NCBI RefSeq assembly: GCF_028993635.1
Contig: NZ_CP118631.1
Coordinates: forward strand, 4,278,001 to 4,342,000
Reading direction: 5' to 3'
From: Mucilaginibacter sp. SJ
GTDB lineage: Bacteria; Bacteroidota; Bacteroidia; Sphingobacteriales; Sphingobacteriaceae
Length of the DNA: 64,000 nt
The position numbers and the translations under genes were made by a program. How positions within the stretch are numbered: the first letter of the stretch is position 1; each line of letters begins with the position of its first letter. This document shows, one piece after another, positions 9,101 to 17,301 of the stretch. The notes under the pieces were generated by a model. The model did not search any database. It had not been told where the DNA came from and saw nothing but the letters and a program-made list of their open reading frames with translations.

Positions 9101-9192
9101 AGGTTAAAGGCGAAAGGGTAAAGCTGAAAGGCTTGATCTGGACTTTCAATCACTAATTCACTAAATCAATAATTCACTCATTAAAAAGATAT

Positions 9193-9486
9193 ATGGCACA
9201 AAAATTTAAACCAGCCGGCCCTGTAAAAACAACTGCTGCAACATCGCCGGCAGCCACCGGTGCTGCAAAAGCCACCACGCCTGCACAACCGGTACAATTT
9301 ATATTTGATAAAAGTAATTACCGTATGCTGATCATCAGCGTGGCGGTTGTGGCCTTCGGTTTTGTGCTGATGTCGGGCACAACTGATATTTACAGCACCA
9401 CTAAAATTGTCATTGCTCCAATAGTAGTTTTGGGCGGCTTTGCCTTGGGTTTCTTCGCTATTCTTAAAAAGCCTTCGGCTAATTAA
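9193..9486 (+). CDS. DUF3098 small membrane protein
   Basis: A 97-residue protein with a cytoplasmic Ala/Thr/Pro-rich N-terminus (about 1-35) and two hydrophobic spans at about 48-66 and 74-91, ending in Lys-Pro-Ser. It has the recognisable DUF3098 pattern, with FDKSNYRMLIISVAVVAFGF as first span and entry. The function is unknown. Its place between ftsX and uppP is typical in this phylum, which suggests an envelope or division role; that is inference. Confidence 0.85.
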   Translation: MAQKFKPAGPVKTTAATSPAATGAAKATTPAQPVQFIFDKSNYRMLIISVAVVAFGFVLMSGTTDIYSTTKIVIAPIVVLGGFALGFFAILKKPSAN

Positions 9487-9507
9487 TCCATTACCTAACT
9501 CATTTTT

Positions 9508-9543
9508 ACAGCAGGTGTGCTTAAAATAAAGCATACCTGCTGT
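9508..9543 (+). terminator. Hairpin between DUF3098 gene and uppP
   Basis: The arms ACAGCAGGTGTGCTT and AAGCATACCTGCTGT form a 15-bp stem with one G-U pair and a 6-nt loop. No T-tract follows, so it may only attenuate. Confidence 0.6.
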
Positions 9544-9575
9544 AATACCCTCTACCTCAACCCCCTGACCCCCTA

Positions 9576-10370
9576 ATGAATCTCATCCATGTTATTATCC
9601 TTGCAATTATTGAAGGGATAACTGAATTTTTGCCTGTATCATCAACCGGGCACATGATCATTGCCTCATCAGTAATGGGCATAGCTGCCGATCCTTTTGT
9701 TAAGCTTTTTACTATTGCCATACAGCTGGGCGCCATCTTATCGGTAGTGTTCCTGTACTGGAGAAGGTTCCTGCAATCGGTTAATTTTTATTTAAAGCTG
9801 TTTATCGCTTTTATACCTGCGGCAATATTTGGCGTATTGTTTAGCAAAAAGATAGATGCTTTATTGGAAAGCGCGCTTACCGTGGGTATTACCCTGTTTG
9901 TTGGCGGCATTATTTTATTGTTTGTTGATAAATGGTTCAACAAGCCGGTGATTAAAGAAGAAAAGGATATCAGCAATTTAACGGCACTTAAAATAGGCTT
10001 TTTTCAGTGTTTAGCTATGATCCCGGGTACATCACGTTCGGCTGCTACTATTGTTGGTGGTATGGCACAAAAGCTAAGCCGCACCGCAGCTGCCGAGTTT
10101 TCATTCTTCCTGGCGGTGCCTACAATGTTTGCGGCAACTGCAAAAAAACTATATGATTTCCATAAAGAAGGGCACGTATTTACCGGCGAAGAAATTAAGT
10201 TACTGGCCATAGGTAATATCATTGCTTTTATTGTTGCCATGCTGGCTATTAAAACATTCATTACTTTTCTTGAGCGCCGTGGCTTCCAGATTTTCGGCTG
10301 GTACCGTATCGTGGTTGGAGCTGTTATTATAGGATTAATTTTGAGCGGGCACCAATTACAAACGATTTAA
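9576..10370 (+). CDS. uppP: Undecaprenyl-diphosphatase UppP/BacA
   Basis: This integral membrane phosphatase recycles undecaprenyl diphosphate to the monophosphate lipid carrier for peptidoglycan and glycans. The 264-residue protein carries both family signatures: E13-GITEFLPVSSTGH26 near the N-terminus and P150-GTSRS155 in the second half, the active-site motifs. About eight hydrophobic segments are seen. The ATG start follows a CCCCCTGACCCCCTA tract, a remnant of a GC-rich repeat. A hairpin at 10401-10440 follows the gene. Confidence 0.95.
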   Translation: MNLIHVIILAIIEGITEFLPVSSTGHMIIASSVMGIAADPFVKLFTIAIQLGAILSVVFLYWRRFLQSVNFYLKLFIAFIPAAIFGVLFSKKIDALLESALTVGITLFVGGIILLFVDKWFNKPVIKEEKDISNLTALKIGFFQCLAMIPGTSRSAATIVGGMAQKLSRTAAAEFSFFLAVPTMFAATAKKLYDFHKEGHVFTGEEIKLLAIGNIIAFIVAMLAIKTFITFLERRGFQIFGWYRIVVGAVIIGLILSGHQLQTI

Positions 10371-10400
10371 GCATTTAAGTATATCACATTAATTTTGCCG

Positions 10401-10440
10401 CGCCGGAATCATTCTCATATCAAAAGAGATTGATCCGGCG
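10401..10440 (+). terminator. Hairpin downstream of uppP
   Basis: CGCCGGAATCA at 10401 pairs with TGATCCGGCG ending at 10440, with one bulged base. It separates uppP from the truB promoter. Confidence 0.55.
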
Positions 10441-10480
10441 CAGTAATTTATAGCTTGTCAGGCAATAGGGCCGAAAATCG

Positions 10481-10488
10481 TACCTTTG
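10481..10488 (+). promoter_or_regulatory. -7 box of truB promoter
   Basis: TACCTTTG fits the Bacteroidota -7 consensus TAnnTTTG. A TTG at 10455-10457 could be the -33 element, 23 bp away. It lies 40 bp before the TTG start codon of truB. Confidence 0.6.
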
Positions 10489-10527
10489 CGAAAAATCGGA
10501 TAAATTGATCCGGTGTAAATAAAAGAT

Positions 10528-11250
10528 TTGAAGAACACGTATACAAAAATAGAGGAATTTGCTGAGGGTCAGCTCCTGCTGGTTAATAAACCGTATCAAT
10601 GGACAAGCTTTGATGTGGTTGGCAAACTCCGCAATTCATTTAAGCCGCTTAAGCTGAAGGTTGGCCATGCGGGCACGCTCGATCCATTGGCTACCGGCCT
10701 GTTGATCATCTGCACCGGTAAAATGACCAAGCAGATCGATACTTTCCAGGCCGAAGAAAAGGAATATACCGGGACCATGGTATTGGGTGCAACTACACCC
10801 TCGTACGATATGGAAACAGAACCAGATAAAAGTTTCGACATCAGCCAACTCACCGAAGAAATGCTTCGTAACAATTGCGAACAGTTCATTGGCGATATCC
10901 GGCAATATCCGCCGGCACACTCTGCCATAAAAGTTGATGGCGAGCGTTTATATGAAAAGGCGCGCCGGGGCGAGGATGTGGAACTGAAGCTGCGTAATGT
11001 CACTATAACCGAATTTGAACTAACCCGTATTGATTTGCCCGAGGTTGATTTCAGGGTGGTGTGCAGTAAGGGCACTTATATCCGTTCGCTCGTGAATGAT
11101 TTTGGCGCGGCTTTAGGCAACGGGGCCTATCTTTCAAAACTAAGGCGTACACGCAGCGGTAACTTCAGCATTGAAGACGCATGGGAAGTAATGGAACTGG
11201 TAAATACGGTGAGGGAATTAAAAGTATCAGATGTACATACAGCGCGGTAA
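10528..11250 (+). CDS. truB: tRNA pseudouridine(55) synthase TruB
   Basis: TruB makes pseudouridine 55 in the T-loop of tRNAs. The 240-residue protein has the catalytic aspartate D52 in HAGTLDPLATGLL and the later CSKGTYIRSLVND motif. It begins with TTG at 10528, since no suitable ATG precedes the conserved LLVNKPYQWTSFDVV. It lies between uppP and ribF; the truB-ribF neighbourhood is widely conserved. It ends without an extended PUA domain, normal for Bacteroidota. Confidence 0.95.
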   Translation: MKNTYTKIEEFAEGQLLLVNKPYQWTSFDVVGKLRNSFKPLKLKVGHAGTLDPLATGLLIICTGKMTKQIDTFQAEEKEYTGTMVLGATTPSYDMETEPDKSFDISQLTEEMLRNNCEQFIGDIRQYPPAHSAIKVDGERLYEKARRGEDVELKLRNVTITEFELTRIDLPEVDFRVVCSKGTYIRSLVNDFGAALGNGAYLSKLRRTRSGNFSIEDAWEVMELVNTVRELKVSDVHTAR

Positions 11251-11303
11251 AGGAAATTTACAAAGCTCAAACACTCCGGTTATTAATCCCATCGACTAAA
11301 AAT

Positions 11304-11311
11304 TAACTTTG
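11304..11311 (+). promoter_or_regulatory. -7 box of ribF promoter
   Basis: TAACTTTG fits TAnnTTTG. The predicted start of transcription near 11318 is only about 9 nt before the ATG at 11327. This argues against the upstream in-frame TTG at 11309, which overlaps the box. Confidence 0.6.
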
Positions 11312-11326
11312 TGTTTTACTCATATA

Positions 11327-12253
11327 ATGAGGGTTTACAATAATATTGACGAATTTACAGCGGTAAACAATGCAGTAGTCACCATCGGTACATTTGATGG
11401 GGTACACATAGGCCACCGTAAAATTATATCAGGAATTAAGGAACTGGCCGAAAGCACAGGAGGCGAAACGGTGATCCTTACTTTTTTTCCGCACCCGCGC
11501 ATGATCCTGCACCCGGAGGATGAGAGCATAAAACTGATAACCACCATTGCCGAAAAGGCCGAACTAATGGAACGCCTCGGGGTTGACCATCTCATTATAA
11601 CCCCTTTTTCAAGGGATTTTTCCAATCAATCTGCCGAGAGCTATATCCGCGATGTGCTGGTTAATAAAATTGGTACAAAAAAAATAGTAATCGGCTATGA
11701 CCACCGCTTCGGTAAAGACAGGCAGGGCGGCTTTGAAGACCTGCAGCGCCTTAGCCCTGTGTATGGCTTTGATGTGGTAGAAATTCCCGAACAGGACATC
11801 AACGAGGTAGCCATCAGCTCAACCCGCATTCGTAACGCCCTGTTAAGCGGCGATATTCACTTGGCTAATGCCTTTTTAGGCTATCCTTTCTTTATTACGG
11901 GAAAGGTTGTCCGCGGCGATCAGATCGGTCGCCAGCTTGGTTATCCGACAGCCAATATCGTGGTTGAAGAAAAATATAAGCTTATTCCATGCGATGGCAT
12001 TTTTGCGGTAACAGTAATTATAGCCGATCAGAAGTATAAGGGGATGGCCTACATCGGCAGCCGCCCTACGGTTAATGGTCTTACACGCAACATCGAGGTA
12101 AATATCTTTGATTTTAACGAAGAGATCTATAATCAAGCTATCCGTATGGAGTTTCACCATTACATCCGTGGCGATGTCAAATTTTCATCCCTCGAAGAGT
12201 TAAAAGTGCAGCTTGCCCGGGATAAAGTAGATGTTTTAAACCTTGATTTCTGA
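11327..12253 (+). CDS. ribF: Bifunctional riboflavin kinase / FAD synthetase
   Basis: RibF phosphorylates riboflavin to FMN and adenylates FMN to FAD. The N-terminal nucleotidyltransferase half shows GTFDGVHIGH near residues 21-30 and ISSTRIR near 165. The C-terminal flavokinase half has RQLGYPTANI near residue 202 and GIFAV. At 308 residues it is full length. I use the ATG at 11327, not the TTG at 11309, because of the promoter box. It supplies flavin cofactors used, among others, by the sdhA and ferredoxin-reductase products in this window. Confidence 0.95.
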   Translation: MRVYNNIDEFTAVNNAVVTIGTFDGVHIGHRKIISGIKELAESTGGETVILTFFPHPRMILHPEDESIKLITTIAEKAELMERLGVDHLIITPFSRDFSNQSAESYIRDVLVNKIGTKKIVIGYDHRFGKDRQGGFEDLQRLSPVYGFDVVEIPEQDINEVAISSTRIRNALLSGDIHLANAFLGYPFFITGKVVRGDQIGRQLGYPTANIVVEEKYKLIPCDGIFAVTVIIADQKYKGMAYIGSRPTVNGLTRNIEVNIFDFNEEIYNQAIRMEFHHYIRGDVKFSSLEELKVQLARDKVDVLNLDF

Positions 12254-12264
12254 ACCCTGATGTG

Positions 12265-12325
12265 CTTGATTTGAGGATTACCTTGAATTTGGTATCGATC
12301 GATATCGGGCAACCCTTAAATCAAG
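12265..12325. terminator. Convergent terminator, ribF / LysE
   Basis: CTTGATTTGAGG at 12265-12276 pairs with CCCTTAAATCAAG at 12313-12325. A second small palindrome (ATCGATCGAT) is inside. It lies between convergent genes. Confidence 0.55.
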
Positions 12326-12337
12326 AAAATCAAGGTT

Positions 12338-12961
12338 TTAATGCTTGAAAAACGACAGATAAACCTGTTTCACAATATGATACATCGCGAAAGCGAAAAA
12401 TAAAATAGCTATGCTGGTATTGATAAGCCTGGTACTTAGCGCAAATCGTTGCTGTATATACCTGGCAAATTTGGCGTAGATAAACAGGCACAAAAAAGCG
12501 CCTGCTGCCGAGCCCATGCTAAAAATAACGAGGGCTACCCGGCCGTCGAGGATCCATTCATGCGTAATAAGGTAGGTGCCGGTCACCATCCAGAAGGGTA
12601 CCTGCATAGGGTTTAAAAAGCCTAATAAAATACCATATTTGATACTGGCATGCTCTGAATAATTGGCTTTAGGAGGCTTATTACGATGAATCCAGGTGAT
12701 GTATCCCATAACGCCGAACAACACTACCATTATCCAGTCGATAACTGTATTGAGTTGCAACTGCCCTGAAAGCCAGCGGGCAGCATGCATAATGAAATAG
12801 GTAAAGAAAAATTCAACAGCCGAAAAAGCGGTTATAAAGCGTATAGCCTCTTTTATTCCACGGTTTATGGTAATCTGTACTAAAGTTAGGTTTATGTTGC
12901 CAGGGGGAATATAGCCTATAAAGTTGGCTATGATCCCGATGAAGAATGTTAAAAATATCAT
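12338..12961 (-). CDS. LysE/RhtB family amino-acid exporter
   Basis: A 207-residue inner-membrane protein with about six hydrophobic segments and the family's N-terminal IGYIPPGNINLTLVQITINRG, equivalent to the LysE GPN motif region. Exporters of this family efflux amino acids or related small molecules by proton antiport. The substrate cannot be inferred. It is transcribed alone, convergent to ribF and divergent from the BtuF-like gene. Confidence 0.85.
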   Translation of the reverse strand: MIFLTFFIGIIANFIGYIPPGNINLTLVQITINRGIKEAIRFITAFSAVEFFFTYFIMHAARWLSGQLQLNTVIDWIMVVLFGVMGYITWIHRNKPPKANYSEHASIKYGILLGFLNPMQVPFWMVTGTYLITHEWILDGRVALVIFSMGSAAGAFLCLFIYAKFARYIQQRFALSTRLINTSIAILFFAFAMYHIVKQVYLSFFKH

Positions 12962-12999
12962 CGCAGCAAAGATAGGTTGTTAATTGGAGTTGGCAAACT

Positions 13000-13110
13000 T
13001 CAGATTTGCGGATGTGCAGATTTTAAATTTGCAGATGAAAGCTGCAATAATTCCACCACTCTAATTCCTCAATTTGCATATCTGCACATTTAAAATTTGC
13101 ACATCTATAA
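13000..13110. repeat. Spacer repeat F2 (TTTGCACATCTGCACAT family)
   Basis: The gap between the LysE gene and the BtuF-like gene carries CAGATTTGCGGATGTGCAGA and, further on, the inverted form TTGCATATCTGCACATTT. It is the same family as 2824-3026. Part of it overlaps the promoter region of the next gene. Confidence 0.6.
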
Positions 13111-13114
13111 TTCT

Positions 13115-13122
13115 TACATTTG
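13115..13122 (+). promoter_or_regulatory. -7 box of BtuF-like gene
   Basis: TACATTTG fits TAnnTTTG and lies 19 bp before the ATG at 13142. A TTTG at 13096-13099 could be the -33 element, but the spacing (15 bp) is short. Confidence 0.5.
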
Positions 13123-13141
13123 CAAACTTTAACTTGTTAAC

Positions 13142-14068
13142 ATGCCAACAAAAAAAATAGTTTCGTTACTACCGGCCGCTACCGAAATAATTTGTGCTTT
13201 AGGACTTGAAGAGAATTTAGCGGGCCGTTCGCACGAATGCGATTTTCCGGCATCTGTTAAAGAATTACCCATATGTACCGAAGCTAATTTTCCGGATGGT
13301 TTGAGCAGTGGCGATATTGATGTAAAAGTGAAAGAGATCCTGGCCGATGCGCTATCGGTTTATAGCGTAAAGCGCGAACAAATTAAAACCCTTGCGCCGG
13401 ATGTGGTAGTAACCCAGGCCCAGTGCGAGGTTTGTGCGGTATCATTAAAAGATGTTGAAGAAGCGCTTGAAAACTACCTGGATAAACAAGCTCAAATTAT
13501 ATCACTGCAACCCAATAGCCTCGATGATATTTTTAATGACATTGCCAACGTTGCCAACGGGCTAAATGCACAGCAAGCCGGTGCCGAATTAATCGAGAGT
13601 TTGCAGGAGCGCGTTGATATCATCAAGCACAAACTGAAGTTTATCGACAGTAAACCTACGGTTGCCTGCATTGAGTGGCTTGAACCTTTAATGATTTCCG
13701 GCAACTGGGTTCCTGGCCTGGTAGAAATAGCAGGCGGAACGCCCGTTTTGGCACAGGAAGGTAAGCACTCGCCTTATATTGAGTGGGATGAGATCCTACA
13801 GCAGGACCCGGAAATTATTGTGGTGATGCCTTGCGGGTTCAGCATTGAACGTACCATGCGGGAGATCAACCTCCTTCTGGACCACCCGGGTTTTGCATCC
13901 CTCAAAGCGGTAAAAAACGACAGGTTTTATATTGCCGATGGCAACCAATATTTCAATCGTCCCGGCCCGAGGATTGTAGATTCTATTGAGATCCTGGCTG
14001 AAATTATCCGCCCTAAACAATTTATATTCGGATATGAGGGTGAGGGGTGGATTAAGTTTTCGTTGTAA
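13142..14068 (+). CDS. BtuF-like ABC transporter substrate-binding-fold protein
   Basis: The 308-residue protein matches the class III periplasmic-binding fold for cobalamin or iron chelates: an N-terminal KIVSLLPAATEIICALGLEE, a middle TLAPDVVVTQAQCEVC and a second lobe with EWDEILQQDPEIIVVMPCG. No signal peptide or lipobox is seen, and the ATG at 13142 is followed directly by the conserved strand. A cytoplasmic or non-transport role is therefore possible. No ABC permease or ATPase is adjacent. Ligand identity is open. Confidence 0.8.
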   Translation: MPTKKIVSLLPAATEIICALGLEENLAGRSHECDFPASVKELPICTEANFPDGLSSGDIDVKVKEILADALSVYSVKREQIKTLAPDVVVTQAQCEVCAVSLKDVEEALENYLDKQAQIISLQPNSLDDIFNDIANVANGLNAQQAGAELIESLQERVDIIKHKLKFIDSKPTVACIEWLEPLMISGNWVPGLVEIAGGTPVLAQEGKHSPYIEWDEILQQDPEIIVVMPCGFSIERTMREINLLLDHPGFASLKAVKNDRFYIADGNQYFNRPGPRIVDSIEILAEIIRPKQFIFGYEGEGWIKFSL

Positions 14069-14075
14069 AATACTG

Positions 14076-14198
14076 CCGCAGGTTTAGCGATAGCGTAACC
14101 TGTGGTGAACCATTACTGAAGCTTCCAGCTTAAGTAAAATAAGTGGAGCTGGAAGCTTCAATCATGCCAATCACGGGGTACGCTACGCTAAACCCGCG
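14076..14198. repeat. Nested hairpin repeat G1 (GCGATAGCGTAACC family)
   Basis: The outer arms GGTTTAGCGATAGCGTAACC and GGGGTACGCTACGCTAAACC are near-complementary. An inner perfect 13-bp pair, GAAGCTTCCAGCT (14118-14130) and AGCTGGAAGCTTC (14147-14159), forms a second stem. A partial relative with GGCGATAGCGTAACCCGCG lies after the DUF1501 gene near 51400. Confidence 0.7.
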
Positions 14199-14320
14199 AC
14201 AGATAAATGCTTGTTTAAGATTTAGTACTTTAGACTAAAGACTTCTTAAAATTACTTATTAAAATAATTTAAAAAGTAATATATTTACCTGTCTGCTATC
14301 TCCCAGGCACAGGGTCAATT

Positions 14321-16876
14321 ATGAACAAAATTTTTACGCTGGTGGTTATCGCCGCGGTTTTTGTATGCAGCGGTTTTAAAATTAATGATGATAAAAAACC
14401 GAACGTAACCAACCTGCACCTCACCTGGCAGGTAATGGATAATAACTATCAAAATAAAAACCAAGCCCTCACCGCACTGGTGATTGCCAATAAAAGTCAT
14501 GAGGTTTTGCCTGCAGGGGGATGGAAGATCTACTTTAATTCCGGGCGTGGTTTTACCAAAACGGCCGTTAGCAATAACGCCCTGATTGAACAGGTTAACG
14601 GCGACTTATACAGCATAACCCCCACATCCGGCTTCAAAGACCTGAAACCCGGCGAAACTTCCCGCATTGAATTTGTGTGCGATGACCCTGTGGTAAACAT
14701 AACCGATGCGCCTGAAGGGCCATACCTGGTTTGGGATAACGCCCCTGAAAAAGGCTATTCTTTCGGCTCATATGATATTACCCCATATAAACCAACTTAC
14801 CAGGGCTTAATAACCCCCGAAATTGTTTATGACAGGAATAAAACAGTTACCGATATTCCTGCTGATCAATTGGTAAAAGTTTTCCCTACACCGGTTAGTT
14901 ATAGCCCGGGCAGCGGCAGTTTTTCGTTCGCTGCTGGTGTTCAGGTTTCGTCGGCCGATACGCGGTTCAGCAAAGAAGCAGCGGTTCTAAGTAATTATAT
15001 TGCCGGCATCTTCGGAAAAAAGGAAACAGGAAAACCGGGTAAAGTTATTTCATTTGAATACAAAGCCGGTTTGGGCAATGAAGCTTACGAGCTAAGTGTA
15101 AAACCAGCTGCCGTGGTTATCCGCGCATCTGCAAATGCCGGCATCTATTATGGCATCCAGTCATTCAAAAGCTTGATCCCGGCGGGCGCTTTAGCTAAAA
15201 CACCGTCTTCGGTACAAATTCCCTGTGTGGAAGTTGCCGATGCGCCCCGTTTTGGATACCGTGCCGTAATGCTGGATGTAGCCCGTAACTTTCAATCAAA
15301 ACAACAGGTGTTGAAACTGCTGGAAGCGATGAGCCTGTACAAGCTTAATGTATTGCACCTGCATTTAACAGATGACGAGGGCTGGAGAATAGAGATCCCA
15401 TCGCTGCCGGAGCTTACTTCTGTTGGCTCAAAGAGGGGCCATACACTTGATAGCAAACACCACCTGCCACCGTCGCACGGCTCTGGTCCGGAAGTTAACA
15501 ATCCTTTCGGCAGCGGTTATTATACTAAGGCCGATTATATCGAGATCCTGAAATATGCCAACGACCGCCATATTACCGTAGTACCTGAAATTGAAACACC
15601 AGGGCACGCCCGCGGAGCTATTAAAGCAATGAATGCACGGTATGACCGACTGATGGCCGAAGGTAAAAAGGCCGAAGCTGAAAAATATTTGCTGTATGAT
15701 CCCAATGATAAATCTGAGTATCGCTCGGTACAGTACTGGAACGATAATGTGATCGATGTATCGCTCCCTTCAACCTATAACTTTGTGGAGACTGTGGTTA
15801 ATGACCTCATCAGTACTTATAAAGAAGCAGGCGCGCCGTTATCAACCATTCATTTCGGTGGTGATGAAGTACCTGCCAATGTATGGGAAAAATCACCGGC
15901 TTATGCGGCGCTTAAAGCTGCACATCCCGAAATACAAAGCACCAATGATCTTTGGTATTATTTCTACGGTCGTGTTAATGAGATCTTAAAAGCAAAAGGT
16001 ATCCGCCTTTCGGGTTGGGAAGAAATGGCGCTTCGTAAAACAACCCTCGACGGTCAGCCGGCTTACGTACCCAATCCGGATTTTACCAAAGAACACTTAC
16101 AGGTTGATGTTTGGAACAACGTATTAGGCGGAGGGCAGGAAGATCTGGCCTACCGTTTGGCTAATGGTGGTTACAAGGTGGTGTTAACCTGCGTTACCAA
16201 CCTGTATTTTGATATGGCCAATTACAAATCATTTGACGAGCCTGGTTATTACTGGGGCGCGTTTTTAGGCATTGATAAATTTTTCTCGTTTATCCCCTAT
16301 GATTATTTTAAAAATGCCGACGTTGATAAGCAAGGCAACCCGATAAACAGGAACATTTTCATAGGCAAACAACGCCTTACTGATTATGGTAAAAGCAATA
16401 TCGTGGGCTTGCAGGGCGCGCTGTGGGCCGAAACAGTGAAAGGCCCGGAAAGAATGGATTACATGATATTTCCGAAGCTGCTTGGCCTGGCCGAACGTGC
16501 CTGGGCGCACGACCCGGCATGGGCCACCGAAAAAGACCCTGTAAAAAGTAAAGAGGCATACCAGGCGGCCTGGTCAAATTTCCTGAATGTGTTAGGTAAA
16601 CGTGAACTGCCCCGCCTGTCTTATTATAACGGTGGCTATGATTACCGTGTGCCTAAGCCAGGGATCAGCCTGCAGGATGGTAAATATTTTAGTAATGTAG
16701 AGTTTCCAGGGTTGACTATACGGTATACAACCAATGGTAAAGATCCTGATGTTGGGAGTAAGGTTTATACAGGCCCGGTTAATTACAATGGTGGCGTTAT
16801 AAAATTCCGCGCTTTTGATCCGAAAGGGCGGGGAAGTAATGTGGCTGAGGGAGGAAGTAATAATCTGAATCCGTAG
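14321..16876 (+). CDS. Beta-N-acetylhexosaminidase, GH20
   Basis: An exported exo-glycosidase that removes terminal GlcNAc/GalNAc from chitin oligomers or glycans. The 851 residues comprise a signal peptide (1-about 22), an N-terminal chitobiase carbohydrate-binding-like domain (about 30-160, with HLTWQVMDNN), a GH20b alpha/beta domain (about 180-305), the catalytic TIM barrel (about 310-740) and a C-terminal chitobiase-type beta domain. The catalytic pair is D515-E516 in HFGGDEVP. DVARNF and HLHLTDDEGWRIEI are further GH20 landmarks. Substrate-assisted catalysis is family knowledge. It stands alone, without a Sus-type pair nearby. Confidence 0.95.
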   Translation: MNKIFTLVVIAAVFVCSGFKINDDKKPNVTNLHLTWQVMDNNYQNKNQALTALVIANKSHEVLPAGGWKIYFNSGRGFTKTAVSNNALIEQVNGDLYSITPTSGFKDLKPGETSRIEFVCDDPVVNITDAPEGPYLVWDNAPEKGYSFGSYDITPYKPTYQGLITPEIVYDRNKTVTDIPADQLVKVFPTPVSYSPGSGSFSFAAGVQVSSADTRFSKEAAVLSNYIAGIFGKKETGKPGKVISFEYKAGLGNEAYELSVKPAAVVIRASANAGIYYGIQSFKSLIPAGALAKTPSSVQIPCVEVADAPRFGYRAVMLDVARNFQSKQQVLKLLEAMSLYKLNVLHLHLTDDEGWRIEIPSLPELTSVGSKRGHTLDSKHHLPPSHGSGPEVNNPFGSGYYTKADYIEILKYANDRHITVVPEIETPGHARGAIKAMNARYDRLMAEGKKAEAEKYLLYDPNDKSEYRSVQYWNDNVIDVSLPSTYNFVETVVNDLISTYKEAGAPLSTIHFGGDEVPANVWEKSPAYAALKAAHPEIQSTNDLWYYFYGRVNEILKAKGIRLSGWEEMALRKTTLDGQPAYVPNPDFTKEHLQVDVWNNVLGGGQEDLAYRLANGGYKVVLTCVTNLYFDMANYKSFDEPGYYWGAFLGIDKFFSFIPYDYFKNADVDKQGNPINRNIFIGKQRLTDYGKSNIVGLQGALWAETVKGPERMDYMIFPKLLGLAERAWAHDPAWATEKDPVKSKEAYQAAWSNFLNVLGKRELPRLSYYNGGYDYRVPKPGISLQDGKYFSNVEFPGLTIRYTTNGKDPDVGSKVYTGPVNYNGGVIKFRAFDPKGRGSNVAEGGSNNLNP

Positions 16877-16941
16877 TTTCAGTTTGCAGTTTTGGGTTTG
16901 CAGTTTGCAAGTCAGAAAAAGGTCGCCGCCACTCGGCTCCA

Positions 16942-17155
16942 GCCCATAGCCGTTAACTTAAGGAGAAAAACGCCTAAAAAGCGAGGGGAAGTGCGATTCC
17001 CCTCTTGAGAGGGGTGGAGGGGTGTATCACTCTACGTGCGACTTATCGCTTGTATAACACACCCCTGCTCCCGCTCTTTTCCAACGCGCCCCCTCTCGAG
17101 AGGGGAGTTTGATGCGTTTACGCTGAATTAACTTCTTAAGTTAACGGCTATGGGC
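16942..17155. mobile_element. MITE-like 214-bp element with 21-bp inverted termini
   Basis: Perfect 21-bp inverted termini bound this block: the left one (16942-16962) starts GCCCATAGCCGTTAAC and the right one (17135-17155) is its exact complement. The interior (about 16980-17118) is a copy of repeat family D, with a GAGGGG/CCCCTC stem and ACACACCCCTGC. An inverted relative lies at 31797-31925 without these termini, so D may have been inserted into or captured by this element. No clear target duplication is visible. The whole 16877-17301 gap has no gene. Confidence 0.6.
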
Positions 17156-17262
17156 AGGGGCCGGGCGTTTGCGAAGATGTGTAACCCCTGTTTTTTATAT
17201 GTAGTTTATTATTAGATATTTATATTTAAATATTCGGAATTGTGTTAACCCTGTTAACCCCA

Positions 17263-17299
17263 CCACCGCCGCCTGGCTCCAGCCGAGCGGCGGCGGTTT
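17263..17299 (+). terminator. Strong terminator after GH20 gene
   Basis: ACCGCCGCC (17263-17271) pairs with GGCGGCGGT (17287-17295), followed by TTTTTCT. It ends the plus-strand transcript just before the convergent M24 gene. Confidence 0.8.
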
Positions 17300-17301
17300 T
17301 T

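Noticed and set aside
10596..11075. 159-codon frame on the minus strand inside truB
   Set aside because: It is the antisense of a well-conserved gene with no domain features.
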